Of a stretch of DNA of 64,000 nt, positions 26,677 to 36,027 are shown one piece after another. The notes below the pieces were generated by a model, which saw nothing but the letters and a program-made list of their open reading frames with translations, was not told where the DNA came from and ran no database searches. Position numbers and translations under genes: made by a program. Source of the DNA: CAWKDG01 sp963848355. Lineage in GTDB: Bacteria > Actinomycetota > Acidimicrobiia > Acidimicrobiales > UBA8190. The stretch covers positions 62,001 to 126,000 of the forward strand of contig CAWKDG010000012.1 in NCBI GenBank assembly GCA_963848355.1, read 5' to 3'. The first letter of the stretch is position 1; each line of letters opens with the position of its first letter.

Positions 26677-28455
26677 TCACACGTCCCAGGCGCGGCTGCG
26701 ACCACTGGACTCGAAGGCACGGCGCAAGTCCAACTCGTCCTCCGCCGTGAAGCGACGATAGATGTCCTCCCCTCGCCCGCGCACGTAGATCGGGTCTCCG
26801 CCGACGAGGTCGGATCGGAACCTCTCGTGGATCAGTGTGCGGGTGAGGACCTTGTTCGTCGGTGTGGTGGGAAGAGTCTCGCAGTGCCGCACGAAACGCG
26901 GCCTCCACTTGGGGCTGAGGTCGGCCTGTCCGTCCAGCCAGGCGGCGAAGGATCTCCCGTCGAAGCCGGCCCCTTGACGCAGCACCAGAGCCACCATGAC
27001 CTGATCGCCCGCCTCGGCGTCGGGTACGCCGTAGACCGATGCCAGCATGACGTCGGGGTGCCGGCCCACGATCGCCTCGATGGGGGCGGCGGGAAAGTTC
27101 TCCCCGTCGACGCGGAGCCAGTCGGAGGCGCGACCGGCGAAGTACACCCAACCGTCATCGTCCACATAGGCCAAATCGCCGCTCCAGTACCAGCCGTCAC
27201 GCGTGGTGCGGCGCATGGCTTCCTCGTTGTGGTAGTACCCCTCGAAGGGACCCACCCCGAGCGTATTGACGATCTCGCCCACACACTCCTCGGCGTTGAC
27301 GAGACGCCCTTCGCCGTCGAAACACGCTCTCGGGGCCTCGGTTCCCTCGGCGTCGACGACCATAATCCCCTCGCGCAGCCGTCCCACGGAGCCGCGTGGC
27401 GGGCCACCGGAGCGGTCCAGGGCGATGGCACCCTCGGTCGAACCGAAGACATCGACGATGTCGATGCCGAAGCGCTTGGCCGCTGCTTCCACGACATGCG
27501 GCGACCCTTCGTTCCCGAAGGCGATCCTCACGCTGTTGTCGGCATCGTCGTCCCGCTCGGGCGTGGCCAACAAGTAGGCCAGCAACTTACCGGTGTAGTT
27601 GAACCACGTGACCCCGTAGTGCCGCACATCGGGGAGGAACCGGGATGCACTGAAGCGGCGGGCCAGGGAGAGCGACGCTCCAGCCACCAGCGCCGGGGCC
27701 AGGCCCGACATCAAGGAATTGGCGTGGAACAAGGGCATGGCCGCGTACCCGACGTCGTCGGGACCGATGCCGAGCATCATGGTCATGCGCTGTCCCGTCG
27801 TGAGCAGCCTGCGTTGCGTACAACGCACCGCCTTCGGCGCGGCGGAGGTACCCGACGTGAACAGCAGTGCCCACAGCGCCTCCGGCTCACACTCGTCCCC
27901 GCGTGCGGGACCCCCGTCCGCCGGCTCGTCTTCCCAAGCGGAGTCGAGCGCATCTTCCAACGACTCGCCCATGGACACGGGCGGATCGTCGGAGTCGGCA
28001 AAGCGCTCGGACACGACGATCCCGCCCGGGAGGTCCAGCCCGTCGGCGACGGGTCGGAGCAGGGCGAGGTGCCGAGGTTCCGTGATCACGAGTTGTCCAT
28101 CGGTGTGCGAGATATCGCGAGCCAGGTGCTCATCGCGTCGCGTGTGGTTCAGCCCGACGAGCGCCACCCCCGCCAGCCCCGCCCCGCATAGGGCGAACAC
28201 ATAATCGGGGGTGTTGTCCAGGAGCACGGCCACGTGGGGAGGGCGAGCAGGGTCGAGCCGGGAGCGGTAGAGGGCGGCAAATCGCTCGGCTTCCCCCAGG
28301 ATCTCCCCGTGTGTCCACACCCGGTCACCGAAGCGCAGCGCTGGGCGGCCGGCGGAGACCGTGTCCCGGCCGTTGCGCCGCAGGAGGGCGGCGACGTTCC
28401 GAGCGGGGAGGGCAACCTCATCGAGGGGCGGGGCGTAGACGCCGCGCTCGGTCAC
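26677..28455 (-). CDS. AMP-dependent acyl-CoA synthetase (FadD type)
   Basis: 592 residues from a GTG at 28455 with GAGGGAG 9 bases upstream; the open frame extends far upstream, but that part is shadow of the thiolase gene. The P-loop LLFTSGTSAAPKAV, the VFGSTEGAI motif, YWSGDLAYVDDDGWVYFAGR and the C-terminal TPTNKVLTRTL with the adenylation lysine are present. It activates a carboxylic acid to its CoA thioester through an acyl-AMP. The thiolase ends 32 bases upstream on the same strand, so they form an operon. Together with the Rieske enzyme and AMACR homologue opposite, this suggests beta-oxidation of a complex acid. Confidence 0.92.
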   Translation of the reverse strand: MTERGVYAPPLDEVALPARNVAALLRRNGRDTVSAGRPALRFGDRVWTHGEILGEAERFAALYRSRLDPARPPHVAVLLDNTPDYVFALCGAGLAGVALVGLNHTRRDEHLARDISHTDGQLVITEPRHLALLRPVADGLDLPGGIVVSERFADSDDPPVSMGESLEDALDSAWEDEPADGGPARGDECEPEALWALLFTSGTSAAPKAVRCTQRRLLTTGQRMTMMLGIGPDDVGYAAMPLFHANSLMSGLAPALVAGASLSLARRFSASRFLPDVRHYGVTWFNYTGKLLAYLLATPERDDDADNSVRIAFGNEGSPHVVEAAAKRFGIDIVDVFGSTEGAIALDRSGGPPRGSVGRLREGIMVVDAEGTEAPRACFDGEGRLVNAEECVGEIVNTLGVGPFEGYYHNEEAMRRTTRDGWYWSGDLAYVDDDGWVYFAGRASDWLRVDGENFPAAPIEAIVGRHPDVMLASVYGVPDAEAGDQVMVALVLRQGAGFDGRSFAAWLDGQADLSPKWRPRFVRHCETLPTTPTNKVLTRTLIHERFRSDLVGGDPIYVRGRGEDIYRRFTAEDELDLRRAFESSGRSRAWDV

Positions 28456-28487
28456 GTCGGAGAACTCCCTCTCGTGCGTTCGCCCGA

Positions 28488-29648
28488 TCAGATCCGCTCG
28501 AGGATCGTCCCCGTGGCGAGACCGCCACCGCAGCACATAGAAATGAGCGCCAGGTTTCCGTCTCTGCGCTCGAGCTCGTGCAGGGCGGTGGTGATCAGCC
28601 GGCTCCCGGTGGCTCCGACCGGATGACCGAGGGCGATGGCACCCCCGTTGACGTTGACCTTGTCCCAGTCGACGCCATGCGTCTTCTGCCACGAACACAC
28701 GACCGACGCGAACGCCTCGTTCACTTCGAAGATATCGATGTCGCCGATGGTCATACCGGCCTGGGCGAGAACCTTGGCCGTGGCGGCGATGGGGCCGTCG
28801 AGCTGATAGTAGGGGTCGGAACCCACCAGGACCTGGGCGACGACCCTGGCGCGCGGCCGCAGACCCTCGGCCTCCGCCCTCGAAGCCGACATCCACAGGA
28901 CGGCGGCAGCCCCGTCGGAGATCTGTGAGGACGAGCCGGCGGTATGGATGCCGCCGGGAAGCACCGGCTTGAGAGCGGCGAGGCCCGTCTCCGTCGTCTC
29001 GCGCAGGCCATGATCCCGGTCCACGACCTGGAGCTCTCCGGTGGCGCCGTCGGGTCCGATGACGGGCGCTTCGATGGCGAACACCTCGCGTTCGAAGCGA
29101 CCTTCGGCCCACGCCCGGGCCGCCTTCTGTTGCGAAGCCAGACCTAGGGCGTCGGCGTCGGAACGGCTGACCGAATACTTCTCGGCGATCCGCTCGGCGG
29201 CGCCGAACTGGTCCGGTGTGTCCACGGGGAAGTCCGGCGGGAACGGTCGGCCGGGACCGTTGACGACGTTCTGTCCCAGACCGACCCGGCTCATTGCCTC
29301 CACGCCGCAGGCGATGGCGATCTCGGCGACACCACTGGATATGAGGTTCGCCACCAGGTGATTGGCCTGCTGGGACGATCCGCACTGGCAGTCGATGGTG
29401 GTGGCGGCGACCTCGTAGGGAAGGCCTTGGCCGAGCCATGCCGTGCGGGTGATGTTGAACGACTGCTCACCGGCCTGGGTGACGCATCCCCCGAAGATCT
29501 GCTCGACTCCCGAGGGATCGATGCCGGTTCGTTTGATCAACTCGACCTGCGCGGCGCCGAGCAACTCGGCTGCATGCACGCCCGAAAGCGCTCCGTTGCG
29601 CCTACCGATCGGGGTCCGTACGGCGTCGACGATCACGGGCTGTGTCAT
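28488..29648 (-). CDS. acetyl-CoA acyltransferase (thiolase)
   Basis: 386 residues. The start at 29648 has AAAGGA 6-7 bases upstream and is preferred to the ATG at 29654. VIVDAVRTPIGRRNGALSG, the nucleophilic Cys in TIDCQCGSSQQANH, NEAFASVVCSW, GGAIALGHPVGATGSR with the catalytic His, and SMCCGGGLATG with the second Cys are all kept. It splits 3-ketoacyl-CoA to acetyl-CoA (or propionyl-CoA) plus a shortened acyl-CoA. First gene of the operon with the acyl-CoA ligase; divergent from the Rieske oxygenase. Confidence 0.94.
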   Translation of the reverse strand: MTQPVIVDAVRTPIGRRNGALSGVHAAELLGAAQVELIKRTGIDPSGVEQIFGGCVTQAGEQSFNITRTAWLGQGLPYEVAATTIDCQCGSSQQANHLVANLISSGVAEIAIACGVEAMSRVGLGQNVVNGPGRPFPPDFPVDTPDQFGAAERIAEKYSVSRSDADALGLASQQKAARAWAEGRFEREVFAIEAPVIGPDGATGELQVVDRDHGLRETTETGLAALKPVLPGGIHTAGSSSQISDGAAAVLWMSASRAEAEGLRPRARVVAQVLVGSDPYYQLDGPIAATAKVLAQAGMTIGDIDIFEVNEAFASVVCSWQKTHGVDWDKVNVNGGAIALGHPVGATGSRLITTALHELERRDGNLALISMCCGGGLATGTILERI

Positions 29649-29702
29649 GGTCATTCCTTTGGCGTGTCCTTCGCCGCTCTCGACCGGTGTCGAGCCTCCG
29701 TG

Positions 29703-29711
29703 AGTATAGAT
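29703..29711. promoter_or_regulatory. possible back-to-back -10 boxes between thiolase and Rieske genes
   Basis: TATACT on the minus strand and TATAGAT on the plus strand overlap in an otherwise GC-rich 168-base intergenic region. Either could serve its gene. No -35 element was recognised. Confidence 0.3.
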
Positions 29712-29816
29712 TCTCGAATTCGGGCACGCTGGAGGGCGGCCGAGGTCAACCGATGCCCGGCACGACATAGCATGGCGAGAGGAAATCCCCTGACAACCCA
29801 TGTCCGCTGACTGTCC

Positions 29817-31127
29817 ATGATCGACATCGATCTCGAGAGCGTTCTCATCGGCGAAGACGCGGTCGTCGCCCGCGCCCGTTATACGAGTCCACAGTTCGGG
29901 GCGCTCGAGTTCGAGCGCCTGTGGTCGCGGGTATGGCAGGTGGCGTGCCGCGAGGAAGAGATCACCGACGTCGGCGACTTCTGCGAATACTTGATCGGCG
30001 ACCAGTCGATCCTCGTGGTGCGATCCGCACCCGATGTCATCGGTGCCTTCCACAACACGTGCCTTCACCGTGGTACACGCCTCGCCGAGGGCAGCGGTCA
30101 CTTCGACGACGAGTGCATGCGTTGCCGGTATCACGCCTGGCGCTATGACCTCGACGGCAAGCTGATCGAAGTCGTCGACCCCGACGAGTTCGCCCCGATG
30201 CCGGAGGACGTTCGCCTCGGTCCGGTGCGCGTCGACCGATGGGGCGGCTTCGTGTGGGTGTGCCTCGACGCGGCGGCACCGCCGCTGCTCGAGTTCCTCG
30301 ACCCGCTACCGACCCTGCTGGCCCCCTACCATCTCGACCGGATGCGGATCAGGGCCTATCTCTCGACCGTCCTCCCGGCCAACTGGAAGGTGGTCGTCGA
30401 CGCCTTCAACGAGGGCTACCACGTCCAGGGCACCCATCCTCAGATCCTTCCGTGGACCGACGACGTCAGCCTCGAGTACGAGTCGTTGGGCATCCACTCG
30501 CACTACGGCCGTCTGCCCACCGCACGACGGACACTACGTCCGAGCCCCCGCCTCGGGCTCGCTGAAGGCGAGTATGACGAGGGGGAGATCCTGGCGTCCT
30601 TCGTGGCCGGGCTGGGCGGTCTGTTCTACGACGACGAGCGCGCCCTCATCGAACGGGTCCGCTCGGCACCACCCGACGACGAATCCTTGTTGAGCCGCTA
30701 CCAGAAGGGTCGCCGTCAGCTCTTGATGACGCGGGGGGTCGCCGTCGAGGAATTCGCCGACGACCAACTCACGAGTGCGGATGACGTGTTCTTCTTTCCC
30801 AATTTGGTCGGGCCCATCTATCCGGGCACCGCCATCATCTTCCGAGTGCGTCCCAACGGGCTCGATCCCGACAGCGCCATCAAGGACACCTGGTTCCTCG
30901 AATGGCCCAGCCGAGACGAGGGCCGCAAACGCGCCCGTCGGCGCTTCTACCCCGACTGGACCGAGCGCGACTGGGGTGTCATCACGAACCAGGACTATGC
31001 CAACATGGAACACGTGCAGATCGGGATGAAGTCTCGGGGAGGCCCGGGCCTACGCCTCAACCGCCGTCAGGAAGCCAACGTGCTCCACATGCACCGCATG
31101 ATCGACCGTTACCTGACCGATTCGTGA
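29817..31127 (+). CDS. Rieske-type aromatic ring-hydroxylating oxygenase, large subunit
   Basis: 436 residues. The [2Fe-2S] Rieske centre is Cys82-x-His84 and Cys103-x2-His106 (CLHRG and CRYHAW). In the C-terminal catalytic domain VVVDAFNEGYHVQGTHPQ supplies the Asn/His/Asp-type mononuclear iron site. It hydroxylates a ring or demethylates a substrate with O2 and electrons from a separate reductase, which is not encoded nearby; there is also no small-subunit gene. The stop overlaps the start of the CoA-transferase-family gene (GTGA), so the two are translated together. Substrate unknown; a steroid or terpenoid-like acid is plausible from the neighbours. Confidence 0.92.
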   Translation: MIDIDLESVLIGEDAVVARARYTSPQFGALEFERLWSRVWQVACREEEITDVGDFCEYLIGDQSILVVRSAPDVIGAFHNTCLHRGTRLAEGSGHFDDECMRCRYHAWRYDLDGKLIEVVDPDEFAPMPEDVRLGPVRVDRWGGFVWVCLDAAAPPLLEFLDPLPTLLAPYHLDRMRIRAYLSTVLPANWKVVVDAFNEGYHVQGTHPQILPWTDDVSLEYESLGIHSHYGRLPTARRTLRPSPRLGLAEGEYDEGEILASFVAGLGGLFYDDERALIERVRSAPPDDESLLSRYQKGRRQLLMTRGVAVEEFADDQLTSADDVFFFPNLVGPIYPGTAIIFRVRPNGLDPDSAIKDTWFLEWPSRDEGRKRARRRFYPDWTERDWGVITNQDYANMEHVQIGMKSRGGPGLRLNRRQEANVLHMHRMIDRYLTDS

Positions 31128-32299
31128 GCGGGACGATCTCAGAAGACCGACCGAGAACAGGACCGCTCGCCGGACTCCGTGTCATCGAGCTCGCCGGTCT
31201 GGGTCCAGGGCCGTTCTGCGCCATGGTGCTGGCCGATCTCGGCGCCGAGATCATCCGCCTGGAACGAGTCAACATGCCTGCCGCCCGCGCCGGCACCCCC
31301 GATCGGCGGGTCGTACTCACCCGGGGACGCCAGGCCATCGGCGTCGACCTCAAGCACTTGCAGGGAGTCGAACTGGTGCTCCGGATGGTCGAACACGCCG
31401 ACGTCCTGTTGGAGGGTTTCCGCCCCGGTGTCGTGGAGCGGATCGGGCTCGGTCCCACCACCTGCCTCGAGCGCAATCCCCGCCTCGTCTACGGACGGAT
31501 AACCGGGTACGGACGGGAGGGTCCCCTGGCCGCCGAAGCTGGACACGACATCAACTACATCGCCATCGCCGGTGCTCTCGCCCCCATCGGCCGGCGCGGC
31601 GGAGCTCCAGTCCCCCCGCTCAATCTGGTCGCCGACTTCGGCGGCGGGGGGATGCTGCTCGCCCTGGGGATCCTCGCCGCCATCTACGAGCGGACCCATT
31701 CGGGCCAGGGCCAGGTGGTCGACGCGGCAATGGTGGACGGCGCGGCACTGCTCACCACGATGGTCCACGAGATCCGGAGCCTGTCTCTCTGGCACGACGA
31801 GCGCGGCACCAATTCCATGGACACCGGCTCCCACTACTACAACGTGTACGAGACATCGGACGGTGAGTTCGTGTCCGTCGGGGCCATGGAGCCTCGCTTC
31901 TACGCGTCGTTCATGAAGGGGCTGGGCTTTCCCGAGGAGAGCATTCCTCCGCAGGATGATCAATCGCAGTGGGAGCCGCTCAAGCACCAGGTAGCGGAGA
32001 TCGTGCGGGGCAGGACACGGGCCCAGTGGTTGGAGGTGTTTCACGGCACCGACGCCTGCGTGACACCGGTGCTGTCGCTCGGCGAGGCTCCCACCCATCC
32101 CCACAATCGCGCCCGAGCCACCTTCGTCGACGTCGGAGGGGTGGTGGAGCCTGCCCCCGCGCCGAGGTTCAGCCGGACCCCTCCCCCACCTCCCTCCCCC
32201 TCACCGGGCCCCGGTGTGCACGCCACCGAGGCACTCTTGGGATGGGGGCTGACGCAGCCCGAGATCGATGGCCTGATCGAGGACGGGGTCATCGATTGA
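31124..32299 (+). CDS. alpha-methylacyl-CoA racemase-like family III CoA enzyme
   Basis: 391 residues from a GTG that overlaps the previous stop. LRVIELAGLGPGPFCAMVLADLGA opens the CaiB/BaiF fold (two pieces). The AMACR catalytic pair is present with the right 30-residue spacing: His141 in GHDINY and Asp171 in NLVADFGGGG. The enzyme therefore probably epimerises 2-methylacyl-CoA thioesters rather than transferring CoA, a step needed before beta-oxidation of branched side chains of sterols or isoprenoids. This fits the thiolase and acyl-CoA ligase across the divergent promoter. Pro-rich loop near residue 345. Confidence 0.92.
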   Translation: MSGTISEDRPRTGPLAGLRVIELAGLGPGPFCAMVLADLGAEIIRLERVNMPAARAGTPDRRVVLTRGRQAIGVDLKHLQGVELVLRMVEHADVLLEGFRPGVVERIGLGPTTCLERNPRLVYGRITGYGREGPLAAEAGHDINYIAIAGALAPIGRRGGAPVPPLNLVADFGGGGMLLALGILAAIYERTHSGQGQVVDAAMVDGAALLTTMVHEIRSLSLWHDERGTNSMDTGSHYYNVYETSDGEFVSVGAMEPRFYASFMKGLGFPEESIPPQDDQSQWEPLKHQVAEIVRGRTRAQWLEVFHGTDACVTPVLSLGEAPTHPHNRARATFVDVGGVVEPAPAPRFSRTPPPPPSPSPGPGVHATEALLGWGLTQPEIDGLIEDGVID

Positions 32300-32448
32300 C
32301 GTGAGTTCGTGCCCATGGTGTGGCTCGTACTCGGTACGCCCTTGTGATAAACACGTTTCGTTGCTCTAGACCCCGGCAGCTTGGGCGAGCGCGCGGCGGA
32401 GGTCCGAAAAATGCCATTCGAGCGACAGCCGACTACGACATCCGGATC

Positions 32449-34329
32449 ATGATCAGCGGATCACTGGTGGCGACGGCGGTGGATCTGAACAGCCCCGGCC
32501 GGTACCTGCACTGGTCGATCTTCATCGTCTCCGAGGCCAACCTGGTCCTCATCGCCGTGATGGTGGTGATCTTTGGCGCCGCGCTCGTCGTTCCCTTCCC
32601 CGGGCACGATCGAGGACGGAAGTCGCCGGCGCCCGAAGACCTCTCCGACGACGCCGGACCTTCGCATGGAGCCGGATCCTCGACCGCTGATCTCGGCAGC
32701 GACGTCGACGCCACCATGTGGACGGCGCGCCTGCGACGCCATGCTCTTCGTCTCCTCCCCCCGGGCAAGCTCCTCCCTGACCGTCAACCGGCTTATGTCG
32801 CCTCCTGGATCTACGTCTTCGGCGTCGCCACCCTCGCCGCCCTGGCTGTCGTGATCGTGTCAGGCTTCGCCATCGCCCTGGGCGGCACCGACTGGTGGCA
32901 CACCGACCCGGTCGGCCATTTCTTCAACAGCCTCCACCTCTGGAGCGTCGAGGCGTTCATGGCCTTCATGGTCATCCATCTGTGGGGGAAGTTCTGGATG
33001 GCCGCCTGGCGCGGGCGGCGCCGCCTTACCTGGATGACCGGGGTCGTGGCCTTCGTGGCGTCGATCGTCGAATGTTTCACGGGCTATCTCTCACAGCAGA
33101 ACTTCGATTCCCAGTGGATCTCCACCAGCGGGAAGGACGCGTTCAACGCGGTCGGCGTGGGCGCATTCTTCAACCTGATGAACGTCGGCCAGATGCTGCT
33201 GTGGCACGTGGTGCTCATCCCCGTGGTCCTCGTAGCTTTGGTCGGGGCCCATATCCTGGCGGTCCGTGTTAGGGGTGTCGCCCATCCCCTTCCCGTTCAC
33301 CGCAGCCGCGGGCGAGCGGAGAGGCTGGCTGCCGCTGGTGCCGATACCGCGCCATGGAGGGGGCCGACACGGCGTTACGACATCCTGAAGGAAGCCACCG
33401 TGGCCACGGTCGTCGCCGTCATCCTGGTCGTCGCCCTCGCCGGTCTTCTGTCCTCCCCCGATGTCCCGCCTGTCACGGTCGCCTCCTGGGCCCGGATCGC
33501 GCCGGCTGACTTCGTGGCCACCGCCGCCAGCGAGTTGGCCGGCACCAGCGAGACCGCCACCTACGGACCGCCGTACAACAACACCTCTGGGAGCGCCCAA
33601 AGCCTCCTTTTCGCCCCGTCCAAGATCGCCGGTGTCCGCCAACCCATCAACACGGCGGAGACCTTCGTGCTGGCGCCGCTGTCCAGGGTCGCCTCGACCG
33701 ATCCGACGCTCGCCGCCGCCCTCGGTCGATACCAAAACGCGTCGGCGTCGGTCCGGACCGCATGGGACGCCGCCTACCTGAAGGCCGTCACCCACGTGAC
33801 CTTCCGACACGGTGTTCCCGTCGTCCCCGCCGCCGCCGACGGACCCGTCCCCAGCATGCTGGCCACTGAGACCAGTCTGGCCCGCAGTGGCGCCATCGAT
33901 GCCGACCTGCTGGCCAACCACGACTTCTACGGCACCAACTTCACCAAACCCCTTCTGTTCCTGGAGGACGGTCAGTATTTCAGCAACGTCGCCGCCGCCC
34001 AGAATCTCACAGGCGCCCAGTGGGGGGTCATGAACGAGACGGGGAGTTATCCCGGCCAGCCGTGGTTGTGGCTCTACACCCTCTGGTACCAGGTCCCCGG
34101 GTTCGACAATTCCGCCAACGTCGACCTCATCGCCATCTATCTGACCGGAGCCGCCACCATCCTGCTCCTGGCCATACCCTTCCTCCCGGGACTCCGTGAC
34201 ATCCCCCGGCTCGTCCCTGTCCACCGGCTCATTTGGCGTGATTGGTACCGACGTGACAACCCCTCGACGAGTGGTCCTCCAACGGATTCCGACCGACATG
34301 AAGCAGTGGGCCCTTCTTCGGACGAATGA
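32449..34329 (+). CDS. stand-alone di-heme cytochrome b with large outer insertion
   Basis: 626 residues from ATG 32449; an ATG at 32320 is open in frame but its extension looks non-coding. One membrane helix (~25-45) is followed by an acidic loop and a four-helix cytochrome b core. Heme His pairs are HLWSVEAFMAFMVIHLW (14 apart) and the pair in LLWHVVLIPVVLVALVGAH. After a further helix (~312-332) about 220 residues lie outside the membrane before the last helix (~563-583). It resembles QcrB-like cytochrome b N-terminal domains, but no Rieske, cytochrome c or quinol oxidase gene is nearby. A quinone-linked electron transfer role is inferred. Confidence 0.8.
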   Translation: MISGSLVATAVDLNSPGRYLHWSIFIVSEANLVLIAVMVVIFGAALVVPFPGHDRGRKSPAPEDLSDDAGPSHGAGSSTADLGSDVDATMWTARLRRHALRLLPPGKLLPDRQPAYVASWIYVFGVATLAALAVVIVSGFAIALGGTDWWHTDPVGHFFNSLHLWSVEAFMAFMVIHLWGKFWMAAWRGRRRLTWMTGVVAFVASIVECFTGYLSQQNFDSQWISTSGKDAFNAVGVGAFFNLMNVGQMLLWHVVLIPVVLVALVGAHILAVRVRGVAHPLPVHRSRGRAERLAAAGADTAPWRGPTRRYDILKEATVATVVAVILVVALAGLLSSPDVPPVTVASWARIAPADFVATAASELAGTSETATYGPPYNNTSGSAQSLLFAPSKIAGVRQPINTAETFVLAPLSRVASTDPTLAAALGRYQNASASVRTAWDAAYLKAVTHVTFRHGVPVVPAAADGPVPSMLATETSLARSGAIDADLLANHDFYGTNFTKPLLFLEDGQYFSNVAAAQNLTGAQWGVMNETGSYPGQPWLWLYTLWYQVPGFDNSANVDLIAIYLTGAATILLLAIPFLPGLRDIPRLVPVHRLIWRDWYRRDNPSTSGPPTDSDRHEAVGPSSDE

Positions 34330-34440
34330 GCCAACCGCCCCGGTGGTCTCCTTTCGGAGATCCCGCCCGGGGCCGTGATGACCAGACCAGCGCCTCACCG
34401 AATCCCGGCATACAGCCGGAAGGCGTACAGCCGGACTCAG

Positions 34441-36027
34441 TCACTCGGCTCGCAGGGCGGCCTCGAGAAGCTGGCGATGTCGAACCAACCATGCAGCCGA
34501 GCGCACCCGCCAGGTGAGTGCCCACAAGGGGTCCGACTCAGGTCCACCGGGGGGCTGCGTAGGTGCATCGACCATGTCGATCCGCCCGGCACCGGTGATC
34601 TCGTTGGCGGCATCGCGTATGGCGTGCTCCACCATCAGCGTGATCAGTTGTGCCCGCTCGGCGGCATCCAGACCGTAGGCGTCGACGAACAGCCCGAGCT
34701 GGCGGGCCCGGGCCTCCGGGGAGGGAAGGTCATTGCGCGCGGCGACGTCGTCGTCATGCAGCTGCGCGTTGAGCCAGGCCACCTGGGCCACCTCGTCGAG
34801 GCGGTCCACCGGCCCGGCGAACTCCCAGTCGATGATCCCGACGGGCAGGCCCTCCCGGGCCACGATATTCCAAGGTCCGAGATCGCCGTGACCGACGATG
34901 GCGTCGGATCGGTCGGATCGAGTGAACCACGTCTGCCAGACCGCGCCGTCCGGGGCGACGAAGGTGGCGGAGGCCGCGTGGAGACGACGCAACAACCCAC
35001 CGAGTGCGGCGATGCCGTCATCGGTCCAGGCACGAGGGTGGACGAAGTCACCATCGATGTACGACAGAGTCTCGTGGCCGTCGGCATCGAACCCGTTGCC
35101 GACCACACGGGGCGACCCGGCGAAACCGACCGCTTCAAGGTGGCGCAGCAGGGCGTGGACCGACGCGGACCACGGTCCTGCGGAACGCACCACGATGTCA
35201 CCGTGGCGGTAGATCTCGGTCCGACGGGAGGGGAGCCGGACGCGAGGGGGCCCGGCCGGTGTCGGCACACCATGAACTTCGGTCGGCCGGGCAACGAAGA
35301 CGAGCTCGAGTCCCGGCCGATCGGAAGCGTCCCGGACCTCCTCTACTACGAATCCCGCCGCCCGGAGGGAGTCGGCGACCTCGTCGCGGTCTCGGAACCG
35401 GAGCGTCGAGTCAGAGGTGAGAACGGCACCGTCGGCCTCGAAGACGAAAGACTGACGGAACGACACCAGGGAGCCGCTGACCCTGGTGAGATCCACCCAG
35501 GTCTCGACGGTGCCGGCGCCGGGGATCTCGAGGTGCCTCCACGACTGGGCCCGGTTCCAACCACGCCACGCCTCTCGGGTCCGGTCGCGGACCTCGAACA
35601 CCAGGTGGCCACCGGGCCGAAGGGCTGATCGAGCCGCCCGGAGGGTCGAGGCCCAGTCCTCGGTGCCGAGAAACACTTGGGCGACGTTGCCGGTCATGGT
35701 CACCAGATCCACCTGCATCGGCGGGAGGGCCGTGGCATCTCCTTCCAGCCAACGCACCCGGTCGGCGCCTCTCTTCCGGCGAGCCACATCCAGAGAGGCC
35801 ACGGCGGGATCGATCCCTGTGACGCTGCATCCCCGCTGAGCGAGGAGGCAGGCGAATGTTCCCGTACCGCATCCGATGTCGAGCACAGAACGGGCGCCGA
35901 ATTCGACGACCATGGCGACATACGCATCCAGGTCACGTCGGTCCGAGTCCAGCGCATCGTAGATCCGAGCGAGCCGGGGTTCGGCAAAGGACGCGTCAGC
36001 CACGGGACCGACCCGGCCCGGGGACAT
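34441..36027 (-). CDS. fusion of SAM-dependent methyltransferase and APH-type kinase
   Basis: 528 residues in one uninterrupted frame. Residues ~15-240 are a class I methyltransferase: SVLDIGCGTGTFACLLAQ (motif I), VTGIDPAV, LRPGGHLVFEVRDR. Residues ~265-528 are an aminoglycoside phosphotransferase/choline kinase-like domain with VGHGDLGPWNIVARE (catalytic HGD, H380) and the metal Asp in GIIDWEFAG. The first 32 bases overlap the end of the upstream APH gene, so translation is coupled. The pair could methylate and phosphorylate the same small molecule, for example an antibiotic or amino sugar; this is inference. Confidence 0.85.
   Translation of the reverse strand: MSPGRVGPVADASFAEPRLARIYDALDSDRRDLDAYVAMVVEFGARSVLDIGCGTGTFACLLAQRGCSVTGIDPAVASLDVARRKRGADRVRWLEGDATALPPMQVDLVTMTGNVAQVFLGTEDWASTLRAARSALRPGGHLVFEVRDRTREAWRGWNRAQSWRHLEIPGAGTVETWVDLTRVSGSLVSFRQSFVFEADGAVLTSDSTLRFRDRDEVADSLRAAGFVVEEVRDASDRPGLELVFVARPTEVHGVPTPAGPPRVRLPSRRTEIYRHGDIVVRSAGPWSASVHALLRHLEAVGFAGSPRVVGNGFDADGHETLSYIDGDFVHPRAWTDDGIAALGGLLRRLHAASATFVAPDGAVWQTWFTRSDRSDAIVGHGDLGPWNIVAREGLPVGIIDWEFAGPVDRLDEVAQVAWLNAQLHDDDVAARNDLPSPEARARQLGLFVDAYGLDAAERAQLITLMVEHAIRDAANEITGAGRIDMVDAPTQPPGGPESDPLWALTWRVRSAAWLVRHRQLLEAALRAE

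Noticed and set aside
28456..29439. N-terminal extension of the acyl-CoA ligase frame
   Set aside because: The extension runs through the thiolase gene in another frame and has Arg-rich noise; the GTG at 28455 has a good ribosome site.
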